Of a stretch of 64,000 nucleotides of DNA, positions 1 to 8,200 are shown in pieces. The stretch lies in NCBI RefSeq assembly GCF_000582685.1, contig NZ_KK073768.1, positions 3,532,232 to 3,596,231 of the forward strand, written 5' to 3'. Source of the DNA: [Scytonema hofmanni] UTEX 2349 (GTDB lineage Bacteria; Cyanobacteriota; Cyanobacteriia; Cyanobacteriales; Nostocaceae). The translations under genes were made by a program, and so were the position numbers. Below the pieces are notes generated by a model that made no database searches, was not told the DNA's origin, and saw only the letters and a list, made by a program, of their open reading frames with translations. Numbering within the stretch: the first letter of the stretch is position 1; every line of letters starts with the position of its first letter.

Positions 1-22
1 TTAGTTGTTAGTTGTTAGTTGT

Positions 23-128
23 TATAGCGTTTCCTAATCACATGAGGTACATCATAGCCCCCTCCTCGCTTGCGGGGCCTATCTTCGGGGTGGGGTTCTT
101 GTACCTCACTGAACTGAGAACCGCTATA
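23..128. mobile_element. MITE-like element, about 106 bp
   Basis: The ends are imperfect inverted repeats of about 28 bp, starting TATAGCG and closing with GAGGTAC before a GC-rich centre. The outermost TATA could be a TA target duplication, as for IS630/Tc1-type MITEs. It carries no coding capacity. Confidence 0.55.
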
Positions 129-160
129 GTTGATAGTTGTTAGTTGTTAAGATTTACCAC

Positions 161-309
161 TATAGCAATTCTAAATCATATGTGAAACTTCTTTTTCTTT
201 TATTGTTGCTCTTGGTGTCTTCTCCTTCGGAGACGCGAAGCGCGTTGGCGGAAGCCTCTCGCAGAGAAGGCGGTTCGTTCATTTTCACAACTCAGATAGG
301 ATTGCTATA
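161..309. mobile_element. MITE-like element, about 149 bp, with related ends
   Basis: The left end starts TATAGCAATTCTAAAT and continues to GTGAAA. The right end reads the same way on the other strand (TATAGCAATCCTATCT to GTGAAA). These ends resemble those of the element at 23-128, so both probably belong to one family moved by the same transposase. The core holds small palindromes rich in GCG. Confidence 0.55.
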
Positions 310-337
310 TCAACTATCAACTATCAACCAACCACTA

Positions 338-1132
338 TCAACTATCCATTACCCAGTGAGAAAAATCTTGACCAAACTGAGAAAGCGATATTAGCTGAAT
401 TCGCGAATCGTTTTCAGCCGCGTTTCTTTCTGATTGAGTATTATAACCCCAGTCTGCCAGAAAGAGTTTCACATTTTCCAAGTCGGTTTGCTCTTTAACT
501 AACTGTAACGTTTTGATTCTGTCTTCTACAAACCATAAACTGACTGCTTTATCCTGTGCAGCCTGAATTAATTCTCTCAAAATTTCGTATTTAGGACGCT
601 TGACTTCTTTGCCAAAAATTGCTTCTTTGTCTAAAGTAACTCCTTGTTGTTGCAACAATTGCTGTACAAAACGTCCTTCTTTAGTAGTGACAATATACAG
701 CTTGACTTGACAAGCAAGAGTTGCTTTTAATTTATCTACCACACCCGGATAAAATCGATGCAGACTCAGCCAACCATCTAAATCTCTCGCAATCCATTCA
801 TCCCGGAGATTATCTAGTTTAGTGGCAATTTCTTTTGCCTGTAACTTGTCTTCTAACAAAATTTGTTGAGCGATACTTGCCCATTCTCGAAGAATCTTTT
901 CATCATCAATTCCCGCTACCAAAGCTTTAATTAAGACGGGCATTTCCCAACCTGTTTCAATTACAGGTCTAAGCTGATAGAATCTAGAAGCTAAATCATC
1001 TGATGGAGTTTGGTTAGCTGGGAACCATACTTGACAATAAGCACGCCATGCTACTTGAAAATATTCAATTAGTCCGTCGCAAATTACACCATCAAAGTCT
1101 AGAGCGAGAATTGTAGGACTATTTGCCGTCAT
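338..1132 (-). CDS. HAD-superfamily hydrolase (putative phosphatase)
   Basis: The 264-residue protein begins close to the HAD motif I (LALDFDGVICDG), the Asp nucleophile signature of haloacid dehalogenase-type phosphatases. Later motifs include IVTTKEG (motif II Thr region) and WFVEDRIKTL (motif IV acidic residues), spaced as in the family. The ATG at 1132 is preferred because motif I then lies near the N terminus. An in-frame ATG at 1204 would add 24 residues that look unlike protein, and neither start has a clear Shine-Dalgarno sequence. The substrate is unknown. It is divergent from the M48 peptidase gene and separated from it by a repeat-bearing gap. There is no sign that it belongs to the biosynthetic cluster. 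Confidence 0.8.
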   Translation of the reverse strand: MTANSPTILALDFDGVICDGLIEYFQVAWRAYCQVWFPANQTPSDDLASRFYQLRPVIETGWEMPVLIKALVAGIDDEKILREWASIAQQILLEDKLQAKEIATKLDNLRDEWIARDLDGWLSLHRFYPGVVDKLKATLACQVKLYIVTTKEGRFVQQLLQQQGVTLDKEAIFGKEVKRPKYEILRELIQAAQDKAVSLWFVEDRIKTLQLVKEQTDLENVKLFLADWGYNTQSERNAAENDSRIQLISLSQFGQDFSHWVMDS

Positions 1133-1211
1133 TGTTTTGGGAATTAAAACTGCTGTTGTCAGCTTAACTGAATCCTCAGAATGTTTAGTTGCTTCCAGCA
1201 ACATATAAAGT

Positions 1212-1248
1212 ATGGGGTGTAGGGTGTAAGGGTGTGGGGTGTAGGGGT
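1212..1248. repeat. G-rich short tandem repeat
   Basis: Degenerate 7-8 bp units of the GGGTGTA type are repeated about five times in the gap between the HAD and M48 genes. It is another cyanobacterial short tandem repeat. I see no clear promoter in the surrounding 236 bp. Confidence 0.6.
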
Positions 1249-1368
1249 AAGAAGAAGAAGGGTATTGAAAACAACAGATTTGTAAAACAATGGCGATCGC
1301 TCTATACATATTGATGTTAATCCTCATACATTTAAACAAAGAAGCATCAAGGTATAGGTTGACATCAC

Positions 1369-3006
1369 ATGAAACGACGCTGGAAGTCTCTACTGCTAGC
1401 CTGGAATTGGTTACTGCTGTCATTGGGTACATCAATATTGATTATCCTGACGCAACCTATTTCACCCGCTCCCGCACAACAACCACCTGGGATTGAAGCT
1501 ACTGAAGAGAAAAAGCCTTCAATACCAGAAAAACCCCCAAGCACTCCAGAAGCAACTGAGAAAAAGCCATCAGAACCTCAAACCACTGATAAAAAGCCAT
1601 CTGAGGCAGTAGAACCCCCACCTACTCCCGAAGAACTCGCTCGTCGGCAAAAATTAATGGAAGGAGATAAGCTTTATTTAGCGGGAAATTTCGCAGAAGC
1701 CGAAAAAATGTATCGTCTTGCGAAAGCACCTTTCACGACAAAATTAAAGAATCAAGAACGCAAAGCGGCAATAGTCGATCCAGCACAACTTTCCCCAGCA
1801 GGTAAGGTATACTGGCGGGAAGCCGAAGCCGGAATAGCAACAAAGCTGCAAACTAGAACTTTAGTACCACTGCAACTATTAGTTGAACAAGTTCCCGAAT
1901 TTATTCCCGGTCATATAAAATACGCTCTTATTCTCAAACAATACAATGATGAGAAAAAAGCACTAGCTGTATTAGATAGAGCTGCAACGCTCTATCCGAA
2001 TCAACCAGACTTAATTAAAGCCAGAGTTGCAGCACTTGCAGAAGCGGAAAAATGGATCGAAGCTTCTTTAGCAGCGCGTCAATTTGCGATTCTCAACCCC
2101 AACGATCCGCAAGCACCAGAATTTAAAAAACTAGCTGATGACAATCTCAAACGTTATAAATCGCATATCCGCGCCCAAGTTAGAGGTAACACGATCGCCA
2201 ATATTATTACTGGTGCATTAGGTTACGCTCTCACCGGCAGCCTTCTCGGTCCGTTTTCTGCCCTCGATTCTACCATACTGTTGCTACAAGGTGAAGGGGC
2301 GATCGGGGAATCTGTAGCCAAACAAGCAAAAAAACAACTGAAATTAATTAACGACGAAACTGTTGTCAAATACGTTGATGAAATCGGACAAAAACTAGTT
2401 AAAATCTCAGGAAGGGAAGAGTTTAAATACGAGTTCTTTGTCATCCCCTTGGAGGATCTTAACGCCTTTGCGCTACCTGGAGGCAAAATCTTCATTAATG
2501 CGGGTGCGATCGTTAAAGCCAATTCAGAGGCAGAATTAGCCGGGTTAATCGGTCACGAATTATCCCACGTCGTCCTTTCCCACGGCTTTCAACTAGTCAC
2601 CCAAGGCAATTTAATTTCCAACGTCACCCAATATTTACCACTTGGCGGCACCATCGGTCAACTCTTTGGACTTAGCTACAGCCGCGATATGGAACGTCAA
2701 GCAGATACCCTCGGTACACGTTTGATAGCTACCAGCGGCTATGCTGCGGATGGTTTGCGTAACTTAATGGCAACCTTAGAAAAACAACAAAAAAATGCTC
2801 CACCTACTTGGTTATCTTCTCACCCAGGCGGTGGAGAGCGAGTTACTTATTTAGAAAGCTTAATTTCTGGCACTGGCTATAACCGTTATGCTTATGAAGG
2901 AGTAGAGCGTCACCAACAAATTAAAGAACGTGTAAAGCAACTACTCAAAGAAAAAAAAGAACGTGAAGAACAAAAAAAGAAGCCAAATGATGAATCAAAA
3001 AAATAA
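1369..3006 (+). CDS. Exported M48-family metallopeptidase with TPR-like repeats
   Basis: A 545-residue protein. Residues 1-36 form a signal peptide or membrane anchor ending near APAQQ. A Pro/Glu/Lys-rich linker runs to about 85, followed by TPR-like helices at about 90-260. The M48 peptidase domain starts near 300. The zinc site is visible: HELSH at residues 396-400, and the downstream Glu in SRDMERQAD, the third ligand of M48 proteases. SSHPGG follows, as in BepA/YfgC-like proteins. The C terminus is a Lys/Glu-rich charged tail. The family acts in periplasmic quality control of outer-membrane proteins. A general envelope role is inferred; no link to the metallophore cluster is shown. Confidence 0.9.
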   Translation: MKRRWKSLLLAWNWLLLSLGTSILIILTQPISPAPAQQPPGIEATEEKKPSIPEKPPSTPEATEKKPSEPQTTDKKPSEAVEPPPTPEELARRQKLMEGDKLYLAGNFAEAEKMYRLAKAPFTTKLKNQERKAAIVDPAQLSPAGKVYWREAEAGIATKLQTRTLVPLQLLVEQVPEFIPGHIKYALILKQYNDEKKALAVLDRAATLYPNQPDLIKARVAALAEAEKWIEASLAARQFAILNPNDPQAPEFKKLADDNLKRYKSHIRAQVRGNTIANIITGALGYALTGSLLGPFSALDSTILLLQGEGAIGESVAKQAKKQLKLINDETVVKYVDEIGQKLVKISGREEFKYEFFVIPLEDLNAFALPGGKIFINAGAIVKANSEAELAGLIGHELSHVVLSHGFQLVTQGNLISNVTQYLPLGGTIGQLFGLSYSRDMERQADTLGTRLIATSGYAADGLRNLMATLEKQQKNAPPTWLSSHPGGGERVTYLESLISGTGYNRYAYEGVERHQQIKERVKQLLKEKKEREEQKKKPNDESKK

Positions 3007-3062
3007 ATTCTTCGTCATTTGAACTATCAACCCCCTAACCTCTGTTCTGTTGAGGATGATTT

Positions 3063-3875
3063 ATGTCATCAAAAACCTTTAAATTTCTGTTTTTTGGCAG
3101 TTTGAGTTTATCGCTCTTACTGGGCAATACCGCAGCATTTGCTCAATACAATAACACAACTACCAGAAGCACCACCACTACTTCTGATGGCGTTGTCGTA
3201 CCCACAACTTCAACAGGTGGTTCAATACCATCTAATGGTACATCCAGACCAATAGACAACTCAACAGGTATACCAAATTACCCCAGCGTTAATGACATTG
3301 CTCGGTTTAACTGTCAGTCATACAATGGTCAGTATACCGTAATGTATCAGCCCCAAAGTCAACCAAATCAATTTTTTCCTTGGGCAGCACCAGGTAGATT
3401 AGGTGGTGGTTGGGATTCCCAAGCTCGTTGTAATGCGATCGCTAGTCGTTTAGAATCATACCGTCAAGATGGCTTATTAGAACTCCAAACAGCCGTCGAA
3501 AATAGACAGAACACAATCTGCGTCACCACCGAAGCTAATCCATCCTGTCGAATTGTGCTGACAGTACCTCCAGGAAAAGATGCCTATGATGTACGCAATA
3601 ACGTGTTTCAAAATCTGGTTTCCGCTGACAATGGACAATATACCACAGCCGTCAACACTTACACGAGTCAGAGTAACGGAACAAACGATTTATACAACTT
3701 AAGTCGGACACTTCTCGGTGGTGGCAACACTCGCACTAATCTGGCATCATCTAAAGCCGGAATCAATCTCAAACCTTTCCTCGACCCCAAAGATGGGGGT
3801 ACTGCTACTGGTTTGCGAAATGGTGTAGCACGTCAAGGCAATTCGCAAAAGCTGAATCCCCGCAATTTCCGTTAA
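3063..3875 (+). CDS. COP23-domain secreted protein
   Basis: A 270-residue protein with a typical signal peptide (hydrophobic core about 8-25, cleavage after AFA near 28) and a Thr/Ser-rich low-complexity stretch to about 75. The domain at about 80-210 resembles COP23, a family first described as a circadian-oscillating membrane-associated protein of unicellular cyanobacteria. Four Cys in the domain (FNCQSY, ARCNAI, TICVTT, PSCRIV) could form two disulfides in the periplasm. It lies 56 bp after the M48 gene on the same strand, so co-transcription is plausible. The molecular function of COP23 proteins is unknown. Confidence 0.8.
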   Translation: MSSKTFKFLFFGSLSLSLLLGNTAAFAQYNNTTTRSTTTTSDGVVVPTTSTGGSIPSNGTSRPIDNSTGIPNYPSVNDIARFNCQSYNGQYTVMYQPQSQPNQFFPWAAPGRLGGGWDSQARCNAIASRLESYRQDGLLELQTAVENRQNTICVTTEANPSCRIVLTVPPGKDAYDVRNNVFQNLVSADNGQYTTAVNTYTSQSNGTNDLYNLSRTLLGGGNTRTNLASSKAGINLKPFLDPKDGGTATGLRNGVARQGNSQKLNPRNFR

Positions 3876-3906
3876 TTGATGGCTTAAAAGCTTAAATATC
3901 TCCCCT

Positions 3907-3937
3907 ATATCCCCCTTCTTAAGAGGGATATTTTTTT
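3907..3937 (+). terminator. Rho-independent terminator
   Basis: An inverted repeat (ATATCCC...GGGATAT with an internal CTT/AAG extension) is followed directly by a run of T. It lies about 30 bp after the COP23 stop codon. Confidence 0.75.
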
Positions 3938-4066
3938 GGCATTGCAGATTTTAACTATTCATTCAGAACTTGATATAACCCCAGAACTTCTGCCTCTGGA
4001 ACGATTTAGCCTCAAAGCCAGATGAAGTAAAAATAAGATGCCAAATCTAAATGCAAATTGTATTCT

Positions 4067-4513
4067 ATGAAACTGAATTATTTGATGGAAAAGCTCTCGA
4101 CTGTAGGACGCTTTTTGGCTAAAACTGTGTTGTGTGTGTTAGCGATCGCTTTCGTTTGGCAAGGTGCGTTTTTCTCGAACACCGCAGCAATGGCTAATCC
4201 TACTGCCAACTTAATCGCTTCGGCAGACGCAGGGGATCAAGTTAAATATAAAGCCAGTGAAGATGCTGGACGAGCTAAGGGTTTCATCCGAGATACCGCA
4301 GATAAAGTTAAGGAAGCTGCAAAGAGCAATGCCGCTAAAGTTGATCGAGGAACTGATAGTGGTAGTTTTGTTGAGCGCAAAGCAAAAAGCGATGCAGCTA
4401 CAATTCAGCGAAGAGCAGAAGAAGATGCATCTCGGACTCAAAAAGCAGTAGACAACACAAAGAATGCTGTTGAAAGCGCTGTTGATAAGATCAAGGGTGT
4501 TTTTGGCAAATAG
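4067..4513 (+). CDS. Small exported helical, Ala/Lys/Asp-rich protein
   Basis: A 148-residue protein. The ATG at 4067 is chosen; a TTG three codons earlier is less likely. Residues about 10-45 are a signal peptide (hydrophobic core LAIAFVWQGAFF, cleavage near AMA|NP). The mature part is highly charged and Ala-rich, with repeated KxxxDAxxxxRxAEED-like segments predicted to be amphipathic helix, reminiscent of LEA-like or apolipoprotein-like cyanobacterial stress proteins. No enzymatic motif is seen. It has its own transcription unit between the terminator at 3907 and the hairpin at 4554. Function unknown. Confidence 0.7.
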   Translation: MKLNYLMEKLSTVGRFLAKTVLCVLAIAFVWQGAFFSNTAAMANPTANLIASADAGDQVKYKASEDAGRAKGFIRDTADKVKEAAKSNAAKVDRGTDSGSFVERKAKSDAATIQRRAEEDASRTQKAVDNTKNAVESAVDKIKGVFGK

Positions 4514-4553
4514 AGAATAGATCAGCTTAAAACACACCCTCATCTGAAAAACA

Positions 4554-4593
4554 GGTTATACGTTCAGATTTGATCAAACTGAACGTATAAACC
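4554..4593. terminator. Strong hairpin after the small exported protein gene
   Basis: Perfect 11-bp arms TATACGTTCAG and CTGAACGTATA surround an 11-nt loop, extended by GGTT/AACC with one bulge. There is no clean T-run on the + strand, so it may be a terminator or an RNA-stability element. The 280 bp that follow (to 4873) hold no convincing gene. Confidence 0.5.
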
Positions 4594-4873
4594 GTAAAAA
4601 AGTTGAGATTATCGCTTAAAAAACAAGCGCGTATAACCAAAAATCATCTTTATCTGCGTCCATCGGCGTTTATCTATCTTCCGAAGCGGTTAATTCAATA
4701 TTCTGTACCTCATGAATGTGGCGTTAAAAATTATCGTTATGACAAGGCACGAGGCAGAAGGGAAGAGGTTTTTGGGCAACTTTACTTTTCGTTACATACT
4801 TCGGTTTTTTTGCGCCTTTCTACTTATATCTATGGTTTAATATGCAAAAAATACCTAATTCCTAACCCCCTAT

Positions 4874-5368
4874 ATGAACATCCAACGCATCGAACCCAAT
4901 CCCGGACAAGAATCAGTTTGGGATTATCCTCGTCCCCCCCGCTTAGAAGACACAACTAAACACATCCAAATCATCTTTAATGATGTAACTATCGCAGATA
5001 CCCACAGCGCTAAACGTGTTTTAGAAACCAGCCATCCACCGGGTTATTATATTCCTCCTGCGGATATCAAAATGGAATACCTACTTTTGACACCGCGTTC
5101 GAGCTTTTGTGAATGGAAGGGAAGTGCTGGTTATTACAATATCTGCGTGGGTGACAAAGAAGTGCAAAATGCTGCTTGGTTTTACCCCGAACCGACACCA
5201 GAGTTTGCATCTATGAAAGATTATGTAGCTTTTTACGCTCACATGATGGATGCGTGCTACGTCGATGGGGAAAAAGTAGAACCCCAACCAGGTAACTTTT
5301 ATGGGGGTTGGATTACCAGCGATATTGTCGGACCTTTTAAAGGTGGTGCCGGCACTTGGGGATGGTGA
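4874..5368 (+). CDS. DUF427 (NTP_transf_9-like) family protein
   Basis: A 164-residue cytoplasmic protein. The conserved block matches DUF427: VTIADTHSAKRVLET, then YYIPPADIKMEYLL, then SFCEWKGSAGYYNI, then AAWFYPEP. Its length is usual for cyanobacterial members. The start ATG fits the family N terminus. Biochemical function is not established, so no reaction is proposed. It is followed by a 29-bp palindrome that may stop transcription. Confidence 0.85.
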   Translation: MNIQRIEPNPGQESVWDYPRPPRLEDTTKHIQIIFNDVTIADTHSAKRVLETSHPPGYYIPPADIKMEYLLLTPRSSFCEWKGSAGYYNICVGDKEVQNAAWFYPEPTPEFASMKDYVAFYAHMMDACYVDGEKVEPQPGNFYGGWITSDIVGPFKGGAGTWGW

Positions 5369-5371
5369 ATC

Positions 5372-5400
5372 GTAGAGACGTTACGATGGAACGTCTCTAC
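5372..5400. repeat. Palindromic repeat (GTAGAGACGTT family)
   Basis: Perfect 11-bp arms GTAGAGACGTT and AACGTCTCTAC enclose ACGATGG. This small palindrome is a type often dispersed in Nostocales genomes. A related GAGACGTTTCG fragment recurs near 5461. Lying 3 bp after the DUF427 stop, it may also serve as a terminator. Confidence 0.7.
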
Positions 5401-5734
5401 AAAACGTCGATAAATTCGATGTTGATTGTCAAATCATATCGCCAATATTTTTGATAATTTAGAGACGTTTCGCAAAACGCATATATTATAAATATTTACA
5501 CTCAGTAACAGGCGATCGCTTAACCCTCTTTTATGTCTCTGGTAAGAGAAAAATGCTCTTATTCCTTTAAGTGTTCAAATTCCTTCAAGGTTATAACTCA
5601 TGACAGCACTTTTGAAGCGCCTGCGGGTCGCAATATTGAGAAATAATAAAATATATTTGTGAAAAAACAGATATGTAGCCGACATTATAGATAATATGAT
5701 TTAGTAACAATTTAAAAGACAGCGTACGCCGGGC
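5401..5734. other. Gene-free interval before the TnpB-type relic
   Basis: AT-rich DNA with one HIP1 octamer (near 5513). A 20-codon ATG frame at 5600-5662 stops early and looks like nothing known. No Fur box or clear promoter for the downstream transporter genes was found. Confidence 0.5.
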
Positions 5735-5980
5735 TACGCCGGAACGTAGGGAAAAGAGAGGAGCACGCAACTTCGGCACTCTCAACAAAGTACCTGAAAG
5801 CTTGGGGACAGATGCCCTCTAGGTCTTTCGTAAACTGACTCGACACTTGGTCAACTACTCCACGGGTGTTTGGTTTAGATACTGCCCGTGTACCATTCGG
5901 CGAATGGGAATAGGGATGCGAAGGTTTACGGTTTCTGGACAAACCAAGAATCCTCAGCCGTCATGCTGAGGAGTGTCAAA
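5735..5980 (+). ncRNA. Possible omega-RNA / right-end relic of an IS605-type (TnpB) element
   Basis: Three hairpins follow one another: CCATTC/GAATGG near 5890, GGTTT/AAACC near 5922-5945, and CCTCAGC/GCTGAGG near 5953-5972. The block ends in GAGTGTCAA, reminiscent of right ends of cyanobacterial IS605-family elements, where a structured omega-RNA overlaps the 3' end of tnpB. No tnpA or tnpB gene survives; a short open + frame ending near 5835 could be the last codons of tnpB. If so, the element is dead. It sits immediately upstream of the Fec-type permease gene and may replace its native promoter region. Confidence 0.45.
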
Positions 5981-6000
5981 GCGACTCAGAAGCCTTAACA

Positions 6001-7059
6001 ATGAATAAACCAAATTCATCGTTAGCGAGAGGATTTTTGCGATATGCCAGAGGCATTAAGCTCCGCTTCTCGCTAACTTTACCCGTTGGGGGTTTAATTC
6101 TCGGATTGATAATTCTCGTAGTATGTCTAATCTTCAGTGTCACTTTTGGCGCTGCAAAAATTCCTTTAGGCACAATTTATCAATCATTTCTATCTTTTGA
6201 TGCTTCTAGAGAACATCTGATAATTCGTACCGTTAGACTACCGCGATCGCTACTTGCAATGATAGTGGGTGCAGCCATATCAGTTGCAGGTGCGCTGATG
6301 CAAGGTGTAACTCGCAACCCATTAGCTGACCCCGGTATTTTGGGAGTTAGTTCTGGTGCAGCTTTTTCCGTCGTCATGGCAATTTTTTTCTTTGGTGCAT
6401 CCACACCAAGTATTTACGTTTGGTATGCATTTTTAGGTGCTGGTGTCACTGCAATAAGCGTTTACTTTCTGGCTTCTTTAGGACGTGGTGGAGCTACACC
6501 GTTAAATCTTACCATTGCAGGTGCAGCCATTAGCAGTTTACTTGCTTCACTGACTTCTGGGATATTAATTGTCAGTCAACGCACTTTAGAAGAAATTCGT
6601 TTTTGGTTAGCTGGTTCATTAGCGGGTACAGATGCAAGCATTATTGTCCAAGTTTTACCTTACATTTGTATCGGGATGATTTTGGCTTTAGCTATCTCCA
6701 GACAAGTCACTATATTGAGTTTAGGAGAAGATATCGCTCTTGGTTTAGGACAACAAACCACATGGGTGAAAATAGCTGCGGTGATATGTGTCTTACTATT
6801 AGATGGTAGTGCGGTTGCGGTAGCTGGTGGAATAGGATTTATTGGTTTGGTAATTCCCCATATTGTTAGGTTTGTGGTGGGGGTAGATTACCGTTGGATT
6901 ATTCCCTATAGTGCATTATTCGGAGCCATATTGCTTTTAGTTGCGGATATTTTAGCTCGATTAATCATTCAACCCCAAGAAGTTCCTGTCGGAATTATGA
7001 CAGCTTTAGTCGGTGCGCCTTTCTTCGTTTATTTAGCCAAAACTAAGGTGAAAAAATGA
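6001..7059 (+). CDS. FecCD-family metal-chelate ABC permease, subunit 1
   Basis: A 352-residue inner-membrane protein with about nine or ten hydrophobic segments, typical of the BtuC/FecCD/FhuB family that imports ferric siderophores or cobalamin. Diagnostic blocks are VRLPRSLLAMIVGAAISVAG, GVTRNPLADPGILGVSSGA, GGIGFIGLVIPHIVRF and EVPVGIMTALVGAPFF. Its stop overlaps the next permease start (ATGA), so the two are translationally coupled and presumably form the heterodimeric channel. No periplasmic substrate-binding protein is encoded next to it. The substrate is inferred to be the chelate made by the neighbouring cluster. Confidence 0.93.
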   Translation: MNKPNSSLARGFLRYARGIKLRFSLTLPVGGLILGLIILVVCLIFSVTFGAAKIPLGTIYQSFLSFDASREHLIIRTVRLPRSLLAMIVGAAISVAGALMQGVTRNPLADPGILGVSSGAAFSVVMAIFFFGASTPSIYVWYAFLGAGVTAISVYFLASLGRGGATPLNLTIAGAAISSLLASLTSGILIVSQRTLEEIRFWLAGSLAGTDASIIVQVLPYICIGMILALAISRQVTILSLGEDIALGLGQQTTWVKIAAVICVLLLDGSAVAVAGGIGFIGLVIPHIVRFVVGVDYRWIIPYSALFGAILLLVADILARLIIQPQEVPVGIMTALVGAPFFVYLAKTKVKK

Positions 7060-8105
7060 AGAATAATATTCTAAGTTTCCGTTTCCAATTTTTGCAGATA
7101 TCCTTTCGTCTCCACAGACGAGTCCCGACAGTTTTACTTGTAATACTAATTATCACGTTAACGACATTTATAATTAGTACCTCTGTTGGGGAATATCCAA
7201 CTTCGCCACTCGTAGTCTTACAAACATTATTAGGAATTGATACGGGAAATCCTGATTATAGTTTTGTCATCAATACCCTACGATTGCCCAGAACTTTAAC
7301 TGCATGTTTAGTAGGTATAGCATTAGCAATTTCCGGAGCAATTATGCAAGGATTAACCAGAAATCCTCTAGCCGATCCGGGGATTATTGGAATTAATGCA
7401 GGTGCAAGTTTAGCGGCTGTGAGTTTAATTATACTATTTCCCAATCTTCCCGCCAGTATTTTACCTTTATCAGCCTTTATTGGTGCTTTAATTGCTTCTT
7501 TATTCATTTACATTTTTGCTTGGGATAGGGGTACACATCCAGTTCGTTTAATTTTAATCGGTGTAGGAATATCCGCCGTTGCAGGTGCTTGTACTAGCTT
7601 TATGGTGACATTTGGAGAAATTAATGATGTAAATCAAGCATTGGTTTGGTTAGCCGGAAGTGTTTACGGACGCACTTGGGAACAGCTTTTTTCTTTGTTA
7701 CCCTGGCTGATTGTATTTATACCTTTAGCTTTAATAAAAGCTGTAGAATTAAACACTTTAAATTTAGGGGATGAAATCGCCCAAGGTTTAGGAAGTCGGG
7801 TAGAATGGCAACGTGGTTTACTATTAGTAATTAGTGCTGCTTTGTCTGGTGCGGCTGTAGCAACTGCGGGAACGATTAGTTTTGTGGGATTAATTGCTCC
7901 CCATATTGCGCGTCAATTAGTCGGAGGAAATCATCAAGGTTTGATTCCAGTAGCGGGAATTTTGGGGGCAATGATTGTTGTCATTTCTGATTTATTAGGT
8001 AGGGTTATATTTGCACCTGTGGAAATTCCCTGTGGAATTGTGACTGCTGTCATTGGTGCGCCTTATTTTCTCTATTTATTAGTGCAAAGTCGGAAAAATA
8101 CCTAA
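7056..8105 (+). CDS. FecCD-family metal-chelate ABC permease, subunit 2
   Basis: A 349-residue paralogue of the preceding permease. It has the same family blocks: LRLPRTLTACLVGIALAISG, GLTRNPLADPGIIGINAGA, GTISFVGLIAPHIARQL and EIPCGIVTAVIGAPYF. The start overlaps the previous gene by 4 bp. Multiple membrane helices, the NPLADPGI loop and the C-terminal GAPYF motif agree with FecD/FepG-like subunits. The ATPase gene follows after 95 bp. Expression is probably iron-controlled, but no operator is visible upstream of this operon. Confidence 0.93.
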   Translation: MKNNILSFRFQFLQISFRLHRRVPTVLLVILIITLTTFIISTSVGEYPTSPLVVLQTLLGIDTGNPDYSFVINTLRLPRTLTACLVGIALAISGAIMQGLTRNPLADPGIIGINAGASLAAVSLIILFPNLPASILPLSAFIGALIASLFIYIFAWDRGTHPVRLILIGVGISAVAGACTSFMVTFGEINDVNQALVWLAGSVYGRTWEQLFSLLPWLIVFIPLALIKAVELNTLNLGDEIAQGLGSRVEWQRGLLLVISAALSGAAVATAGTISFVGLIAPHIARQLVGGNHQGLIPVAGILGAMIVVISDLLGRVIFAPVEIPCGIVTAVIGAPYFLYLLVQSRKNT

Positions 8106-8200
8106 CCTCTCTAATCTAATTTTCTGCTCGAAAAGCGGAATATTTAAGATTAAGGAGCAGGTTAATTTATTTTTAAACCAGCTATCAATAGTTTCTCCAA

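Larger units (their letters stand above)
1..350. repeat. Heptanucleotide tandem repeats in two orientations around two MITE-like elements
   Basis: Direct copies of a TTAGTTG-type heptamer occupy about 1-22 and 131-150. The reverse complement (TCAACTA) recurs at about 311-350. This is the short tandemly repeated (STRR) type known from filamentous cyanobacteria. Two inverted-repeat elements (23-128 and 161-309) lie between the blocks. I see no convincing gene in 1-337; the open frame at 137-394 reads through repeat DNA. Confidence 0.7.

Noticed and set aside
137..394. Open frame of 85 codons on the + strand
   Set aside because: It spans a MITE-like element and tandem repeats and overlaps the HAD gene end; there is no protein-like composition.
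4603..4959. Open frame of 118 codons on the + strand
   Set aside because: The translation looks like dispersed repeat sequence and overlaps the well-supported DUF427 gene in another frame.
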